Assembly: GCA_023055355.1 (NCBI GenBank)
Contig: JALJCS010000035.1
Location: 1,798,001 to 1,862,000, forward strand
Direction of reading: 5' to 3'
Source: Agelaius tricolor
Lineage: Eukaryota; Chordata; Aves; Passeriformes; Icteridae
Length of the DNA: 64,000 bases
Shown here piece after piece: positions 42,901 through 57,900 of this stretch (position 1 is its first letter; the number at the start of each line of letters is the position of its first letter). The notes under the pieces were generated by a model. That model ran no database searches. It was not told where the DNA came from and saw only the letters and a program-made list of their open reading frames with translations. The position numbers were made by a program, and so were the translations under genes.

Positions 42901-45900
42901 TCTGGATTTCAGAAAAAAATGTTCTAATTCCAGGGGTAAGGGCTAGATCCAAAGACAAAGAGCCTAAGAACAGCTGCAGTGGTTCCATCTAGCACATCAT
43001 CCTGCCCTCCATCACAGCACAAGATATCAATGAAAAGAGTGATAAGCAAAGCCACAACATCCTTCCTTCAGCTATTCTTGCATCCTCCAACCACTTCCAA
43101 CCCAAGGCCCTCCTCAGTCAGCCATGGTATCTCTGTAGTCAATGACTGTTGCTGGGTTTTACTTCCCCAGTCCTATCCCACCCTCTTGTTGCTTTGTGAG
43201 TGCCAGACCCCATCCTACCAGGCTGGCAAGAGCTCACCCAGCTCAACCCAACGCTTGATTGAAGCCCTCAGACTCCAAGTCAAGTTCAACAACACAAACC
43301 CAACCCAGCAGCTCAGCTATGAGAAGAGACAAAACCTGCCACCTATACCTGGTGCTCTGTCACCACCCACTTTGTCCTCTGGTGACACAGGACCTGCCCT
43401 GACACTTGCATTAGAGACACAACCCGAGTTGGTTGAATTTCCACCACTCTGCCCAGCACAGCAGCAGCACAGATCTCCCCATGGCCACACAACAGGTCTG
43501 GGTGTTCCCACTGCATCCTCTCCCTGTCTGCAGGGGAGCAGATCCTCAGTGCCACAGGGGATGGGCAGAACCCAGCCCCAGGGTTTGCCCAGCGCTTCTC
43601 CACTATGGCCAGGGGTGCCCTGCTGCCATTCACAGCTCTCCTCACAGGACTTAAATTACTCTGCTTTCCAAGGAACTGGAGAGGGGAAAAATGAAGGAAA
43701 ATTCCCATAGAAAGGAATAAAAAAAAAAAAAAGGTCAACAAAACTAAAAAAGCTCACTTAAATGAACTTTGGTTTGCTTTCATTACTTTGTTCAAACCTT
43801 TCCTCATGCTGAAATCCAGCAGAAACACCCATAGGCCACTTATTTCTCAACACTAAAATAACTTAATGAACACTCAGAGGCTTTGTTAAACATCACACCA
43901 CAGCTCTGTGAACACCAGCTTTTGGGCTGGGAGGCAGCTTTTTTTTTTTTTTTGGTAAGAAAAACATTACAAAAAAAAAAATCTTGTGCACTCATAAAAG
44001 TTCCAGCTTTGTACTGTCTTGTGAAGCATTCAGTACAAATTAGCAGGACAACAGGAAGGAACCCCTGATTCCCACTGCTGAGACATGTCAGTCATTGTCT
44101 AATGACTGATGTTTCCAACAGAATTTTCAGCTTTATCAGCTTGGCAGCATCAAACCCTCTTCAGAAAGACACACAGCGATGGCACTCCTGCCCAACATTG
44201 TCATTCAAGTGACAAAAGGCACGGAATGCCAGGAATGCTCTGCTGCAGTGCTGGAAGGAGTGAAGGCAGCAGGTACCAAAGGCCTTGCAGGGCTCCACTG
44301 AAGAAGGCTGGAGTCCATAAGGGATTTGGGCACAGGGCTGCTGCCTTCAGGAGCTTGGCAGATTGACAGAGCTGCCTCCAACAGCTGGCTGCTCTCAACA
44401 GCACTCTGGCTATTTACTTAGGTGGCAGAAATCTTCACTTTCTTGCTAGTGAACATAACACTGAAGTGTGACAACAATGAAACCTCTTCCTGAAGGAAGA
44501 ACTGCACAGATGAACGCAACAGGCAAGGGATCTGCAGCAAGACACTTCTGCAGCAATGAGCAACAGCCTGGCTTTGGAACATCAGCTGATGCAGCTCTAG
44601 ACAAACACCCTGCATCCTGTCAGTGAAAAGAGAACAGATCTAAAAAGACAAATCATATTTTAAATAAAGACCTTAATCCAGCCGTTCCTAATGCAAGCAA
44701 ACACTGCAGAAAGTGAAAGTAGAGAAATGAGAAGCTCAATCACGTTACCTGCAGAGCAGGAAGCTGAGGGTTTTGTGGTTTTCCTTTTCTGTGTGGTTCC
44801 AGATGAGTAAAACCCCAGTGTTCCCAGCCAGGACAAACCCAAGCCTCTGCAGAGCTTGGCTCCAGCACATGGATCACAGTCAGGAGCTGAAACTGCTGTA
44901 GAGAGCTCTGCTCTCCTTCCACCACCCAGCTCAAAGGGTTCTGCTCCCCCTAAGGACACACAAACCCTTTATTTCCACAGCAGGGGAACTCCTGCTGCCT
45001 TTTTATTGCTACAGCTTTTATAACTGAAAAAAGAGTGCTTTTTATACTTTGTGTTTATCTTGCAGCACTATTAACAGGCCCTGACCATAGGACTGGGATC
45101 TTGCTGTGAAATTTAATGAAATTACATTGGGAAAAGACCTTCACATCAAAGTCTGCAAAATAAATTTCAAACAGTTTTGAGGTTTGCAACCCTGCTAGAA
45201 ACAGAAAAAAGAGAAGAGTCCCTGACCCTTTTATTTTCTTTATACAGACTTGTCAGCAAAACACAAATGGGAAGGAACTACCCCTGGGAACAGCCCTTCC
45301 CACAGACAAGGCAGAGCTGGGCACAGGCAGGAGCCCAAAACACAGAAACTGAGACTGGCCTGGGCTGCTGCCTGGGCAAGGAATGCCATGGGACAGGGAC
45401 CTGAGCCACGGGGGGCTCAGCACTGCATCCTGCTGCTCTGCAGAGCTGCATCCCAGTGCACAGCAGAGGCTGTGCTGCTCCCTTTAGGCCAGCAGCAAGG
45501 CAGCTCCATTGCATATTTGCCCCCTCATTTCACCATTTATTAATGCCCTGACTGCTTAACCCAAATCTAGGTTAGCAGAACATCAACACACCTCTGCCTC
45601 ACCCGACAGCACAGTTTTGCTGAATTATTCACTAAGGCAAAGCTGCCATCCCGAACTGAGACTTGCTGCTGTTTTCCCATGAAAGGGCTGCAGAGCACTG
45701 GGGATCAAACCCTGCCACTTCTCAATGGCTTACAAGAGAAATTCAGACACCTGTGTTACATTCCTTTCATTCACAACAAGCAGAGGATGTGCAAAGCATC
45801 TCTCTCCAGTAAAAACCTTTGATCTTCCAGCACGGAGAACAGCAACTGCCTTTTCCTTCTCAGCACAAAATAACCCACACCTTCCAATTAAAGGTGTTCT

Positions 45901-48900
45901 TCTTGAGGAAAAGAAGTGGAGACACAGCAGAATCCATCAGTTAACAGGTATGTGCCACCTGTGCCAGGTCCAGGCCAGACCCCTCCTGCCCTCTGTAAGT
46001 GCCACCAGTTTCATCATCAACAATTACTAAGCACTGACTGAGTACTTGAAAAAATAAATTAACACCCAATTCCTGCCACAGAGCTCTAGCTTGCAAAAGA
46101 GGTTTGAAATTTCAGCTTCAAAACATCAAGTTTCCTAAATATCTGTATATCCTGAGCTAATAGAAAGCTGTTAAAAATAAATCAATGCTTTCCAACCCTG
46201 TCCTAGGGGAGTTATTCTGACACATGGGCTCACTCTGGGATAGAACAGTGAAGCATAGCTCCTCTCAGCTCTTTCACGACAGAAAAACACCAGTCTGTGA
46301 AACGAAATGGACAACAAAAGATTTTCTATATACAGTATCTCAGAAGCAATGTCTCTGAACAGCAGTCACAAAATTCTGAGATAAAACCCAAAGACATCAA
46401 CTGTTTAAAAAGACATTAAAAATTATCTCTTCAGATATTAAAATTGCTGCAACAAATTTGCCTACAGAGTAAAAACAAAAATATCTTTGTGTAAATTCAA
46501 AGAAATGCAAAGGCACAAGATTTCTACAATTCAGATTTAAGAAAAAAAAAAAAACCAACCAAAAAGTGAAATAAATAGTGCTACCCTTATGTCACAGGCA
46601 AAGCAGAAGGCACAGATCTACCTCAACAATTGGTGACCTTTTAAGAAGACTTAATTAATTTTTGCTACAGCAGCAATGTGAGAAACAGTTGCTCTCTCAG
46701 GAACAGAATGGTGTATCTGGTTAGTTGCAAGAAAAAGCAAATTCTCAGTACCAATATTGATAAAAAAGCAAAGATAATGCTAAAAAAAGGCACAGCTTTC
46801 TCTTTGTGCTTTTGCACAGAAGCCTCTCTGAAAGCCTAAAGTAAAAGACCATTTCTCATCCATCCACTCAAAGGAGAGCACCAGCATTAAGAATCTCCTT
46901 TTATCTTTCGACATTTGCTCTAAAATCATAAATAAAATGGATTTTTTCGATCAAACTTTAGGCTGCACTGCTTTGAACACAGAGCAGTCCCATCATCAGG
47001 ACCCAGGGGACAAACACTGGCATCTGGCAGGAAAGGAGTGGACCAGGGTATCACATAAAGTAACAAACTTTAAGACTGAAGAGATTGTTTTATTCCCAGA
47101 AAGCTGAAAGTTTGCAGGAAATCTGCCCATATTAAACAATATTTTAAAACAGATGGTCCAGCTGCTCGTGCCCAGGCAATTTCCCAGAGAAGCCCAGCCC
47201 TCCAGCCCTGCCACCACAGCAAAAGACCAGATCTGGTGGAGCACAGCATTCCACACTTGCATCAGAGACACCTGCCCAGAGCAGGGAGGATGTGTACAGT
47301 GGCTTTTTCAGAAATTCCCCCACAGGTGCTGCCAGTGACAGCTCACCTGTACAACAGCAACCTGGGCAAGCAGCTCTGCCTGCAGCCCCCTCTTCTCCCC
47401 CACCAGCAGCCAAGCCAGACTCACAGAATGCCAAAACTGGGTGAGAAAACTTTCAAGACCATCTCATTCCACCCCCTGCCATGGCAGGGATATCTCCCAC
47501 TATGCCAGGTTGCTCCAAGCTCCATTCAGTCTGGCCTTGGACACTTCCAGGGATCCAGGGGCAGCCACAGCTGCTCTGGGCAGCCTGTGCCAGGGCTTCA
47601 TCACCCTTATAGGGAATAATTTCTTCCCCAGCAAAGAATTTCTTCCTAATCACAGAGAGATCACACCAGATAACCACACTACAGACCTGGGTACAGATCC
47701 CTTGCTTGATATAAGGGGCAGGTCATGGCAAAGCTCCCAGTCTGAGCAGTGACAAGGACCCGAGCCACCAACGTTTGGAAGAGGCAGGTGTGATCCAGCA
47801 GGCTCTGGGATGCAGGCACTACAGCAATGTGCATGAGGAATTTGGCACCACTGCACTCTCAGGAAGCAGCAACCTTGCTGTTTACCCTTTTACTAGGGTA
47901 AATAACCAGGAGCAAACACAAAATTTCGCTGCTAAAGAAATAAGCACCATAAAATCTCTCCATAAAAATTCCCCAAGTGCAGTGGATTTTGAAAGTCTGT
48001 GTAAAAAAGGCTCTCCTGGTGTGCAGAGGGCAGGCGGACCCTGAGTCCGGAAGGAGCCTGAGAGTCTGCCCAGCTAATCCCCGTGCTCTCACTGGGTAAC
48101 AGAAGACTGCTGCAAAAATATCAGCCACTAGCCCCAACTCTGATCCAGCTATCTTCTTCCCTTGCCCTTGTCCCCATTAACTCCTTCTCCCTCCAAGCTC
48201 CCAGGAGGAAGCCCTGCATTACAAACTGACTATCCCATGTAGTGCACCAGCCCTGCATACAAACTGACTGTCCCACACAACAGCACCACGAGTCCTCTCC
48301 TGCCTCCTGCAAGGTTGTCCCAGCACCACAAAGAAGTTTTCCCCTTTTGCAGCCACCTGTGGGTGGCCTGTGGCCAGAGCCAGCCCTGCTGCCTGCCTGG
48401 CCCATGCTCACCACAATGGTTTATGATGCTCAACTTCTGCAGGACAGCAGGAGTCCCAAGCTTTTGCTGAGAAGGTGGGAGCTGCATGACTTTGTGTCAG
48501 TAATGCAAGAGTCATCTCTGCTTGTGGCACCAGCACAGCTTCACTCTGCTCCTGGTGCTGCTGCCCTCAGAGGCATCTGAGAAGGGGGGAAGCTGAGGTG
48601 TACCAACCTGGCCTTGCTGCCCATGCTTTCTGCTCCATACAAGACCATCAACAAACCCCAGAGACAATGTGAACTCCAAAGATAGCACAAATAGCATCCC
48701 ATCAGTGGGAACAGAGCAGCCATATGCTGGAAAGGGGAGAGGAGACTGGTTCCTTGCCTAGCCCAAGGCACACCAGGGCAGGAATACCATCATACCCTAA
48801 AACACCTCTGAGACACAGGCATTACAGAGGGAGCAGCACATGCATGTTGAAGATGCCAGATCAACAGCAACACAGGTGCCATGAAACCACCAAGGTGTGG

Positions 48901-51900
48901 CAACAGGAAGAGTATTATCAGCTAATGACTGAAATACTCTACTGAAAGCCAAGTCCTAACTGTTTTTAAGGAGGAGTCTGATATGCTTATGCATGAGGTA
49001 GAAAGGGGTAACTAGTGGAGACAAAGTACTAAACTTGTCATAGGAATCCCTGGGCACCCAGCTTGCCAGTTCCCTCAGCAGGGGATAAGGGCATTAGCTG
49101 GGCTCTGGCTGGTCCCAGCAGAATGTGTGTGCCCATGCAGTGCAGACACAATTCTTCCACTGTCTTGCTATATGTCATTATTTTTCTCTTTTCAAAGAGA
49201 TTTCCAAAGGTTCTTGCATTTCTTTGAGCCCTAACATGGACCAGGTCATATGAAACCCACAGTCATCTAAAACAACTGCAATACTTGGGATTGAATCATC
49301 AAGGTTGGAAGAGCACTCAATTTCCTCCTGGCACGAGTCAATGCTCCTGCTGGGCAGTAAAGCAGCAGCAAGTCCTGACAGCCTGGATGAAGATGACCCA
49401 AACTTCCCCTCCACCAGCTCAGCTGTCATGGAGCAAGCTGTGCTGGTTGCTAAACCCAAAACTCTTGAACACAATGCTGAAGGGACAGGAAGATGATGAC
49501 CCCAATCTTATTACACCATTAATTTCTGCATTGCTCAACAGCAAGGACATCAACCTGTTGAAGAATGCTGTCACAAAGCACTATCTGTGTTTGGTTTGGG
49601 TCTCAAGGAGTCAGGACATGCCAGCACAGGATTATTCTGAGAACACTGGGCAGTCAGAGCTCTGCTGCTGAACTCAGAGTACCACTGAGCCCTGGAGGGA
49701 AACCCTACACAAACCTTCCCAGAAAGCTGTTATTTACTACGTGGAAACAACACTGTGGACAAGTGGCTCCTGGCCTGTGTCCCAGGTGCTGTGAGAGCAG
49801 CACAGTGCCCTGCTATGGGGCAGGGTGCCACTCAGACTTTTGGCAGCTCATGATGAAGCAGGGCTCCTGCTGCCAGTTCAGTTCCAGGCTCCCATTCAAG
49901 TCAGCCCTGACTAAGGCCTGTCTATATTAAAGCAAATTACCAGACCTAGAAACATTGCAGGGCTTCACTGAAATTAACCCTGCATTCACACATTCTTCAT
50001 TTCCCATATTTTTGTAAGGCAGGAAAAAAGCAGCCACACTGACAAATGAGACTGGGAATTCCTTCAACTCACAGAAGATTCCAAATGATGGCCCTGATGG
50101 GGAAGCCAGGACCCTCCAGACAGGCACACATGGGCCTCAGACACCAGCTCCCAGCACTCCTGTCTCGATCTTTGCCACTTCCACACTTACTGACAAGATC
50201 CCTCTCCCATCTGCTCAGCTGCAGTCCTCATCAGCAGGATCAGCAGGGATGAAACCACAGAAACAGGCCAGAGAATAAATTTTTGTTCTTAGCCCCATGA
50301 CATCTAGCACTGATACACAGTGGCAAAACTTAACCCATAAAAAGCCAATCTGGCTATTTATGACTCTGGCATAACCAGCTGGACAGATAAGCTCCAGGCT
50401 ATTACTCCAATTCTTCTCAAAAAGAAATACATTAATTAGAAATATATTTTAAAATAGATTTTGCATTTCCAGGAGAATGCTGGCAGGCTTGTTCAGATAT
50501 TCCACAACATGTGGCTCCAGTGCAGAAAGAACTCAACTGCCAAGCTGCTGCTTAAAACAGCACATATCTAAACCTTTGCATCCAACCCTTTCTTCTTCCA
50601 ACACAAGTCTGAGCTCATTCACAACTCCTCTATGTAAACTTGCATACTAACTTACACCTTACTGTCACACTTTCTAGTGACAACAGCTGGGCTAGATCAG
50701 ATCAGAAAGCTGACCTCTTCCTCAAATCACAAAGCAAACCAGCTCTAAAAGCTGACATGCCAATAGCCAACTTTCCACACACTGATTGCTGCAGCTACCC
50801 CAAGGCAAAAAGGACCCTGAAGAACATCTCCTCATCTCCTGGCCAGCATTGTACAAAGCCATTCTGACCATCCTCCCCCTTCCTACTTTCTGCCCATGCA
50901 GGTTTCTGAGTGGGACAAGGGAAAACAAGAGGATAGCAAAGGTGGGATGAGGTTTCCAGAGTCTGGCATGAGGCCAAGTCCTGAACTGAGTGCTCAGGAG
51001 AGGAACTGGTCTCTACAGGAAAACTCGGACATGGTCCCACTGCTCCCCAAAGAGATTTCCAAACGCACTGCTTTCATCTTAGTCCACAACCCCTCCCAGG
51101 TCAAACAACACAGCCATATGTTTTTAAAGGAAACTGTTTTATCTCTGTCCACAAACCTCTTCAAAGTACAAACACTTTGCTTTCTGGTCCAAAAGCAAAG
51201 TGATAGCTAATTCACTTCAGAGACCCACTTCCAGAGAATTAGGTCCAAAGCAAACCACACAACCCTTCTGGTCCAGAGAAAAAAAATAAGCCTAGACAAA
51301 AAGGGATAAAGGATAAACTCCCGTTCAGCTCAGCTGTCTGCTCCCAACAGCTGTGCTCCTTACGCCACAGGGCATCTCCCGAAGCACCTCAGAAAGATCA
51401 GATAAATTATTCAAAACACAGACTAATTCCTGGCGCTTGGACTCTTTGTTTGCTCCAGGAGCAGCAGAGCTGTCTGCTTCCTGGAGGGCTCGCCCTGCCT
51501 CCAGTAAAGGGCAAACACCAAGGCTTTGATTTGCAGAAGAGGAACTCAATTTGGCAGCTAATAAATACACAATTTGTGCAATACACATACTCCCATCTCC
51601 CTTGATGCTCATACCCACTGAACACTGTCACTGTACCGCCAATGTGCACGACAGGTCAGCTCACCTGAGAGGAGAAACAGGAGAGAAACGGGCAGTGATA
51701 CTTGGCAACACCGTGCTGTGTTGTGTTTCCTCACTAACAGCAATAGCAGAGATCTCTGCACCGAGGGTACAGCCTGAGGTGTCAAGGTCACACATTTTGG
51801 AAGATGCTCTGCAGCATCACATGATACTCCTGATGCAAATCCAGGCCAATGATCCCTCACATGCCCCACAAAGGATCTGTGCAGGCATGAAGCAGGCACC

Positions 51901-54900
51901 CAACAGGGCTGCAGAGAGCTCCACTGGGACTGTGCTTAAACAAACCTGTGACATCTGATAAAAACCACGTTTGCACCTTTCCATCTAACCACGAGGAGAC
52001 ACAGACATGTTACACCTGCATGAACTGCAGGACTCATCTTGAAGAAACAGCCACCTAAGCAGACCAGGAATGTACATCATGGGGAGCTTCAAGATCTAAA
52101 GCTACCCCTCAAACAAATGTGAACCCAGTAAGATTGCAGATGACCATAAGAACCAGACTAGTGTAACATAAAATAAAAGTTTAGAACCAAAGTCAGCACC
52201 ACAGACTGTCCAGAACACCAGTTCCAAAACACAAATGTTCAGGCTGACAAAACTTCACTGCTGAGGCAGAGCAAGTTTTCAACTCTCCCTTCCCTCCTTA
52301 TATTATTTCCAAATGTATTTTGGCTGCCAAAGTTTGTCAGTATTCTTTTACACACTTTGGTTTAAAACACATCCCTACTGTCCTCTGGATGCTCTGAGTT
52401 TACCGTGTTAAATCACAGGAGTTAGTTCAAGTCTCTCCTACTGCAAATCTCCCTGCAGTCTATCCTTCCCTTCAGCTTCAGGGTCTCAGGAAAAAGGCCA
52501 ATTCACTCAGACACAGTTCCAAAGAGGGAAAACAGGTCCTGAGCTGGGACCACGCATGAGGCAAGAAGACAAACATGGTCCAACATGGGACATGCTACAA
52601 GGTGAACAAACAGATGTGTGTGCTAAAGGTTCATGTATATAAAAGATCCACAGCAGCTCTTGCAGTCACTTCAATGCTGCTAGCACAGGAGCACCCCTCT
52701 GACAGGCTGCCACATGAGGTGTCACCTGCACTGGCAGTTTTCCAAGCATCTCATATACAGTTTACATAAATCCACCTAGCAAACCTCAGCAAGAGACCTG
52801 TAACTGAGATAACTTGTCCAACCACTCAGCAGCAGTACAAACACGTGGGTGGGGGTAGAAAACAGTGTGCAGAGTCACAGCAAAAATTATTTTGTCTTGT
52901 TCAGACGCTAACATAACCAAGAGTAAAAACCAAAGATCCAAGGCTGCACAAATCCTCCCTGCAATCCTGTCCCAGGAGAATGAGATGAAACCCACTCTCC
53001 CTGCATTTCACACTTTATGAACAATGGCTTAACCCCTCAGCACCTTCACGGGCACTTTCCTTCTCATTGATTTGGATAATCAAGTATTTCAATATTTTGA
53101 CAGCCACGTCAGTGCCAACTGCAAGGGGTGAGCCTCAATCTCACGTTGCAGACATCCTGCAAACCAGAGGGACAATGAACATGCAAAAGCTGTTCCATTC
53201 TCAGCCTAGCAGAGACACAATACTCAACTTATCTATGAGCTGAACTGAAGAAACCCAGGTGAAGTGTCCCTCTCCAGGGATTTACCATGAGTAACCACTG
53301 CACATGAAGTAAACAAGCTACAGTAACACACCTTTTTGAAAGGCATTTTTCCGTGCTCAACAGGCACTGTGCTGTCATTTACCCCTTGCTCACACATCCC
53401 TTCTACAATCAAACAAATCCACAACATGAAAAGAAACCTGAGTACCCAGAAGAGAGACAAAAGCCCTTTGCAGGGAACGCCAGCAGCCTGGAATAACACA
53501 GTGGAAGATTCACATTACTGAAGGTATTGGCCAAGGGAGCAGCAGCAGAACTGCACAGGCAGAACCAAAAACCAGAAATCAGCCAAACTGATATAAAAAC
53601 AGTTTAAAAATGCATCAACCCCTAGGCAAATACTTAAAGACAAAGTTTCTTTTGAATGAGTGTCATCAGAGGGACTCTTCATTGCAGAAGAGATGTTACA
53701 GCCCAGCAACCATAAATGACCAGGATCATCAAAGGAATCCCCAAAACATTTGTCCATCTCTCCAAAGGCAGCAGACAACACTGTGCAATAATAAAAATAA
53801 TCTATCCTGACCAGAATATCCATGAAGAAGCCAATATCCCAAGGTGATACTTCCTGAACCACAGTGAAAAGGCTCAACTGCCAGTATCAGGCAGGTTCTC
53901 CTCAGCCTGCTGCTGCAGCATAGCAATCCCCACCTTCCTGAGTGGATGCTGCTGTCTGAGTACAAGGCAGAAGGGCAAGACACACATGCACATCTAAGGA
54001 GGCATTTTAAATGCAATGAAGCTCATTTCAAATGAGGTACATGAGAGCAGGGAACATCAGCAGCACCTGCCCAATGCTGCTCCAGACCAGTGCCCTCCAG
54101 CCTTTGAGAGGATGCCAGAAGCATCACATCCAGAGATTTTTATACCTTCTTTATAAACAGCACTTCAGTGGAGCCTGGAGATGGATATTTGCTGCCAGTT
54201 CCTACCCACAGGGCAGAACACTACACAAATACCCTGCACAGCTTCTTCCCCTCACACAGTTTTCCTTTCCAGTCTCCAAAGGCTACAACAGGTAACGTGA
54301 TTCCTCCACCAAGAAACAGACCTCCACATTTTCTTCCACACAAAATCTTATCAAACGTAAATCCAACAGAAGAGATCCAACTTCAAAGCTGTATGATGCA
54401 AAAAAGCTGTTTATGTGTGTTTGATACACTCAGAGCTTGATATGGTTACACAAGATTCCTGTAATCAGTGCTTCACTGCATACACACAAATTTCATTTCA
54501 GGGACTCCTCAACAAAATGAAGTTTGGAAAGCACACATTTTGGCTTTTTCTGCTTCCTCACAAAACCCATCTTTCTCTTGCAGGATAACTCTCATTTTGA
54601 TGTGCAACAGTGTGACTTCCACACCTCGTGGCTTCCTCAAATCAGCATAAAATAACTGAAAAAACCTCCCAGCATCTGAGGAGACTAATACTTTTGGGCT
54701 GCCCCTTTACCAGGAAAACAGACATATCAAAACCATCAATTGATTAAAAGTAAAACAAAATAGAAAGGCAAAATGCAAAACCATCTGCCCACGTACCAAC
54801 ACAACCCTACACACACAAACTTACACCAAGACTCAAACACAAAGCAGACATGGCCATAAGGACCATACAGGAATAAACTGGGGGCACAAATGAACTAAAA

Positions 54901-57900
54901 TACACTGATTTGCTCACCACACAACTTTTATTGCTCTTAACAAATGCAAATATGTCCAAGTAGACATACACCCATCAATCTGCCAGAGTCAGCCTGCATC
55001 AGTGCTGTCTGCTAACACACATGGCTTGATAATTCCACTGAGGGGAGCAGCCCCAGTCACCCCATGCACTCACCAAGGCAGCAAGAAACAGAGGAGGACA
55101 TGGGAGCCATGGCATCTCTTTACTGAATTCCCACAATGAGGATCAGTCTGGTGGCAGCAAGCCCACAAATGGTTTCAAGCAATATTCAGCTTCTGCCAGT
55201 GCTGTGTGCAGGAGCCACCACTACCCCACTGTGCACATCACACACCCACAGCAAATTCACCTGACCACACTGACTGACAGAGTCCATCCCAAACATGAAC
55301 AATTCCTGACCTCTCAAAAAGCCTCCCAGCAGCTCTTTTCTGCCAGAAAAAAGGTACAGGACAGTGTTTCCTTGTAAATAGGAAGCGATCACCCAATTTC
55401 AGTAAACCCCTGATGTCATGAATGGCACCCAAGGGTAAGAGAGGGACTCTAGCTCATCTCCTCATGCACTCAGACACCTCTTAACAACCTCCCTGGCCAG
55501 GCTCCCTGCCTCATACCCACAAAGGACTCTCTCACCAGAGACACAGCTCCTCTGATTTTTTGCTAAAATGGCTGGAGTCAGATGAAGAGGGCAAAGACAC
55601 GAATGAGGGAGCAAATGGGACCACAGACACATGAAGGGAACTGAGAATCCCAAATTCTGGTCAGGAATTCCCACCCAACACATCTGAGCCATGATGTACA
55701 CTCTGAGAAGACACACGCAGTAGCTCTGCTTTGCTTTTTAAAGACATCAGAGCAAACCAGGCAGTGAGTATTTGGAGAAGTCCCAGTTGCCTCCAGTCTT
55801 CCTGAGTGCCCAGTGCAGCTGAGCTGATTCCATAACCATCAGTTATAAGTGGTTCCAGTTCCTCTTTGGCACTGTAGTTAGGATGAGTGACTCCACAGGT
55901 TTTAATTAGAATCAAAATTCTCCCTATGCCTTGGAACAAACTACATTTCTAGATTTCACACCACTATTCTTCAAATTACCATTTTCTGAGTAATGTTAGC
56001 AGTAATGACTATTACTAATTTTGGCAATGAGAGAAACACAAAATTACTCCAATTACAGTTTGGGTGCTGGTTTTTCCTTAAATCACCATCAAAGGTATCC
56101 TACTTTCACAGAATCTGTTTCTTGCACAAAACATCCAGGACACTAAATACTCAGGACTGTTCCTGAACTTCAACATTACACATGAGTAAGAACAACTCTT
56201 CACACCACCAGTCACCAGCATCTGGACAGACTTGATTTAGTGTGCATGCAACAGACATTTAAAAATTACTGAATAGGATCTATTTTAATACTCAGAATTC
56301 CAGCTCTCCTTCATCTCCAAGCTGTGCCTTGAACACAGCACCATGAACTGCACTGGTCAGGGGACTCTTTGGGAAGAAATGAAGCTCCAGGTCCTTTGGC
56401 ATGGGCAGCTGATCCAGGTAGCCAAGAGAAGACATGAGAGTGAAGCTGGGGCATGCAGAATAAGGGTGAATAATAATAAGGCCTGAAGCAACCCCTTGCT
56501 TGATCATCAGGCTTGAGAGCCATGGCTGCACAGTGAGCCCAGCACAGGGACAGGGCAGTGTCCCTTCACTACTGCATTGTCACCTGGAGGACTTTAGCCT
56601 GTGTGCATCAGAAATGGTGTAGGATACAGAATTAAAACCAAAACTGGGTGGTCAGCAGCAGAGACCTTCTGGACCTGGTGCCCTTGCCCTGGACATCAAT
56701 GTGATGGGCCTTGATTCCTCTGAAGACTTCTCCCCTGTACCACCATCCTCACAACTCTTCCCTATCCCCAGGCCCTGATGAATGCCCTGACAGCTGACAC
56801 TCCTTACAAAACTGCCAGCCTTGACACAGAACAGAAACCTCCTGCAAGGGACTCTCACCTCAGGTGAGCTTGCCCAAGCACATAGCCTCTGGGCAAGGTC
56901 TCCAAAAGCAACCAGGGGAGCACTGGCACAGTCCTTTGGCACAGGAGTTCCACCCTGTCCCACTCCCACCTCCTTTGCAGAAGCAGTTGCACAAGCCAGG
57001 TCAGAGAGTTTGTGGCTGAAAACTAACTGAGCAAAACTTTTTTTTTTTTTTAATATAATTACTTGCTTCCAGCTTAATGACTTCCCTGCTCCACCTTGTC
57101 ATGCTGTTTAAGCCAATTAAATCGACACTGATGCAGTCCTACCTACTCTTCTCCCCACCCAGCAATGCATTCCTGCACCTCCCTTGCTCCAGTGCCTGCC
57201 CAGCCCCACCACAAGCACAAGCTGGGCTTCCCAACCTGCAGAACGCTCAAAACTTTTGTGGGGTTTTCTTTGTTCAGCTCAGCTTGCCTTGGCATCAGCA
57301 GGAACTCATGTTGTGGGCAAGGGCACTGTGCATCTTGGAGAGCAGCCAGAGCTGTCCCAGCAGCCTGCACACCACCTGCAGCCATGTCCAGCCCCTTCCC
57401 ATCCCACCCAGGTGCTGGGGCAGCACAGCTGCTCCTGGGACGGTTTCTTGCATGTCCCAGCAACCTGCTGCTCCAGAGCCCAGCCAGGATCCCACACACA
57501 GCTCCTCCTGGGATATCTGAAGACTCACCTGTTACCTCAGGGAAAGCCACCAGCACTTGGGCATCATCACCCTGGCCCACGGTCCTAAATCCGTATTTAA
57601 ACAGTCACCTTAACCAGCTAGAGCAGAACCAAGTGCCCTTCTTCCACTGGACACAGCATGCAGATGCTGCATCACCACAAACTCACAGGGCACCACAGGT
57701 GCCAGGGTGCAAAACCAACTCTCAGCCTTGGAAGACACAGGTGATTCAGAGGAACAACTCAAATATGAGAAATGGATCAGGTGGAAATACAACAGGCAAC
57801 ATTGAGGGTTTTAACTGCACTACAAGAACAAGGCTTGTTCTTATAAACTCACAACTGTTTTGGCATATCATGGTAAAGTTTTTAATCCATGCACTTAATG

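Noticed and set aside
42979..43710. 243-codon plus-strand frame in intron 1
   Set aside because: Pro/Ser-rich with no motif or splice context; most likely a chance frame in C-rich intronic DNA.
47421..47620. Open frames at 47.2-47.6 kb as a gene
   Set aside because: They lie on the inverted CR1 3' fragment.
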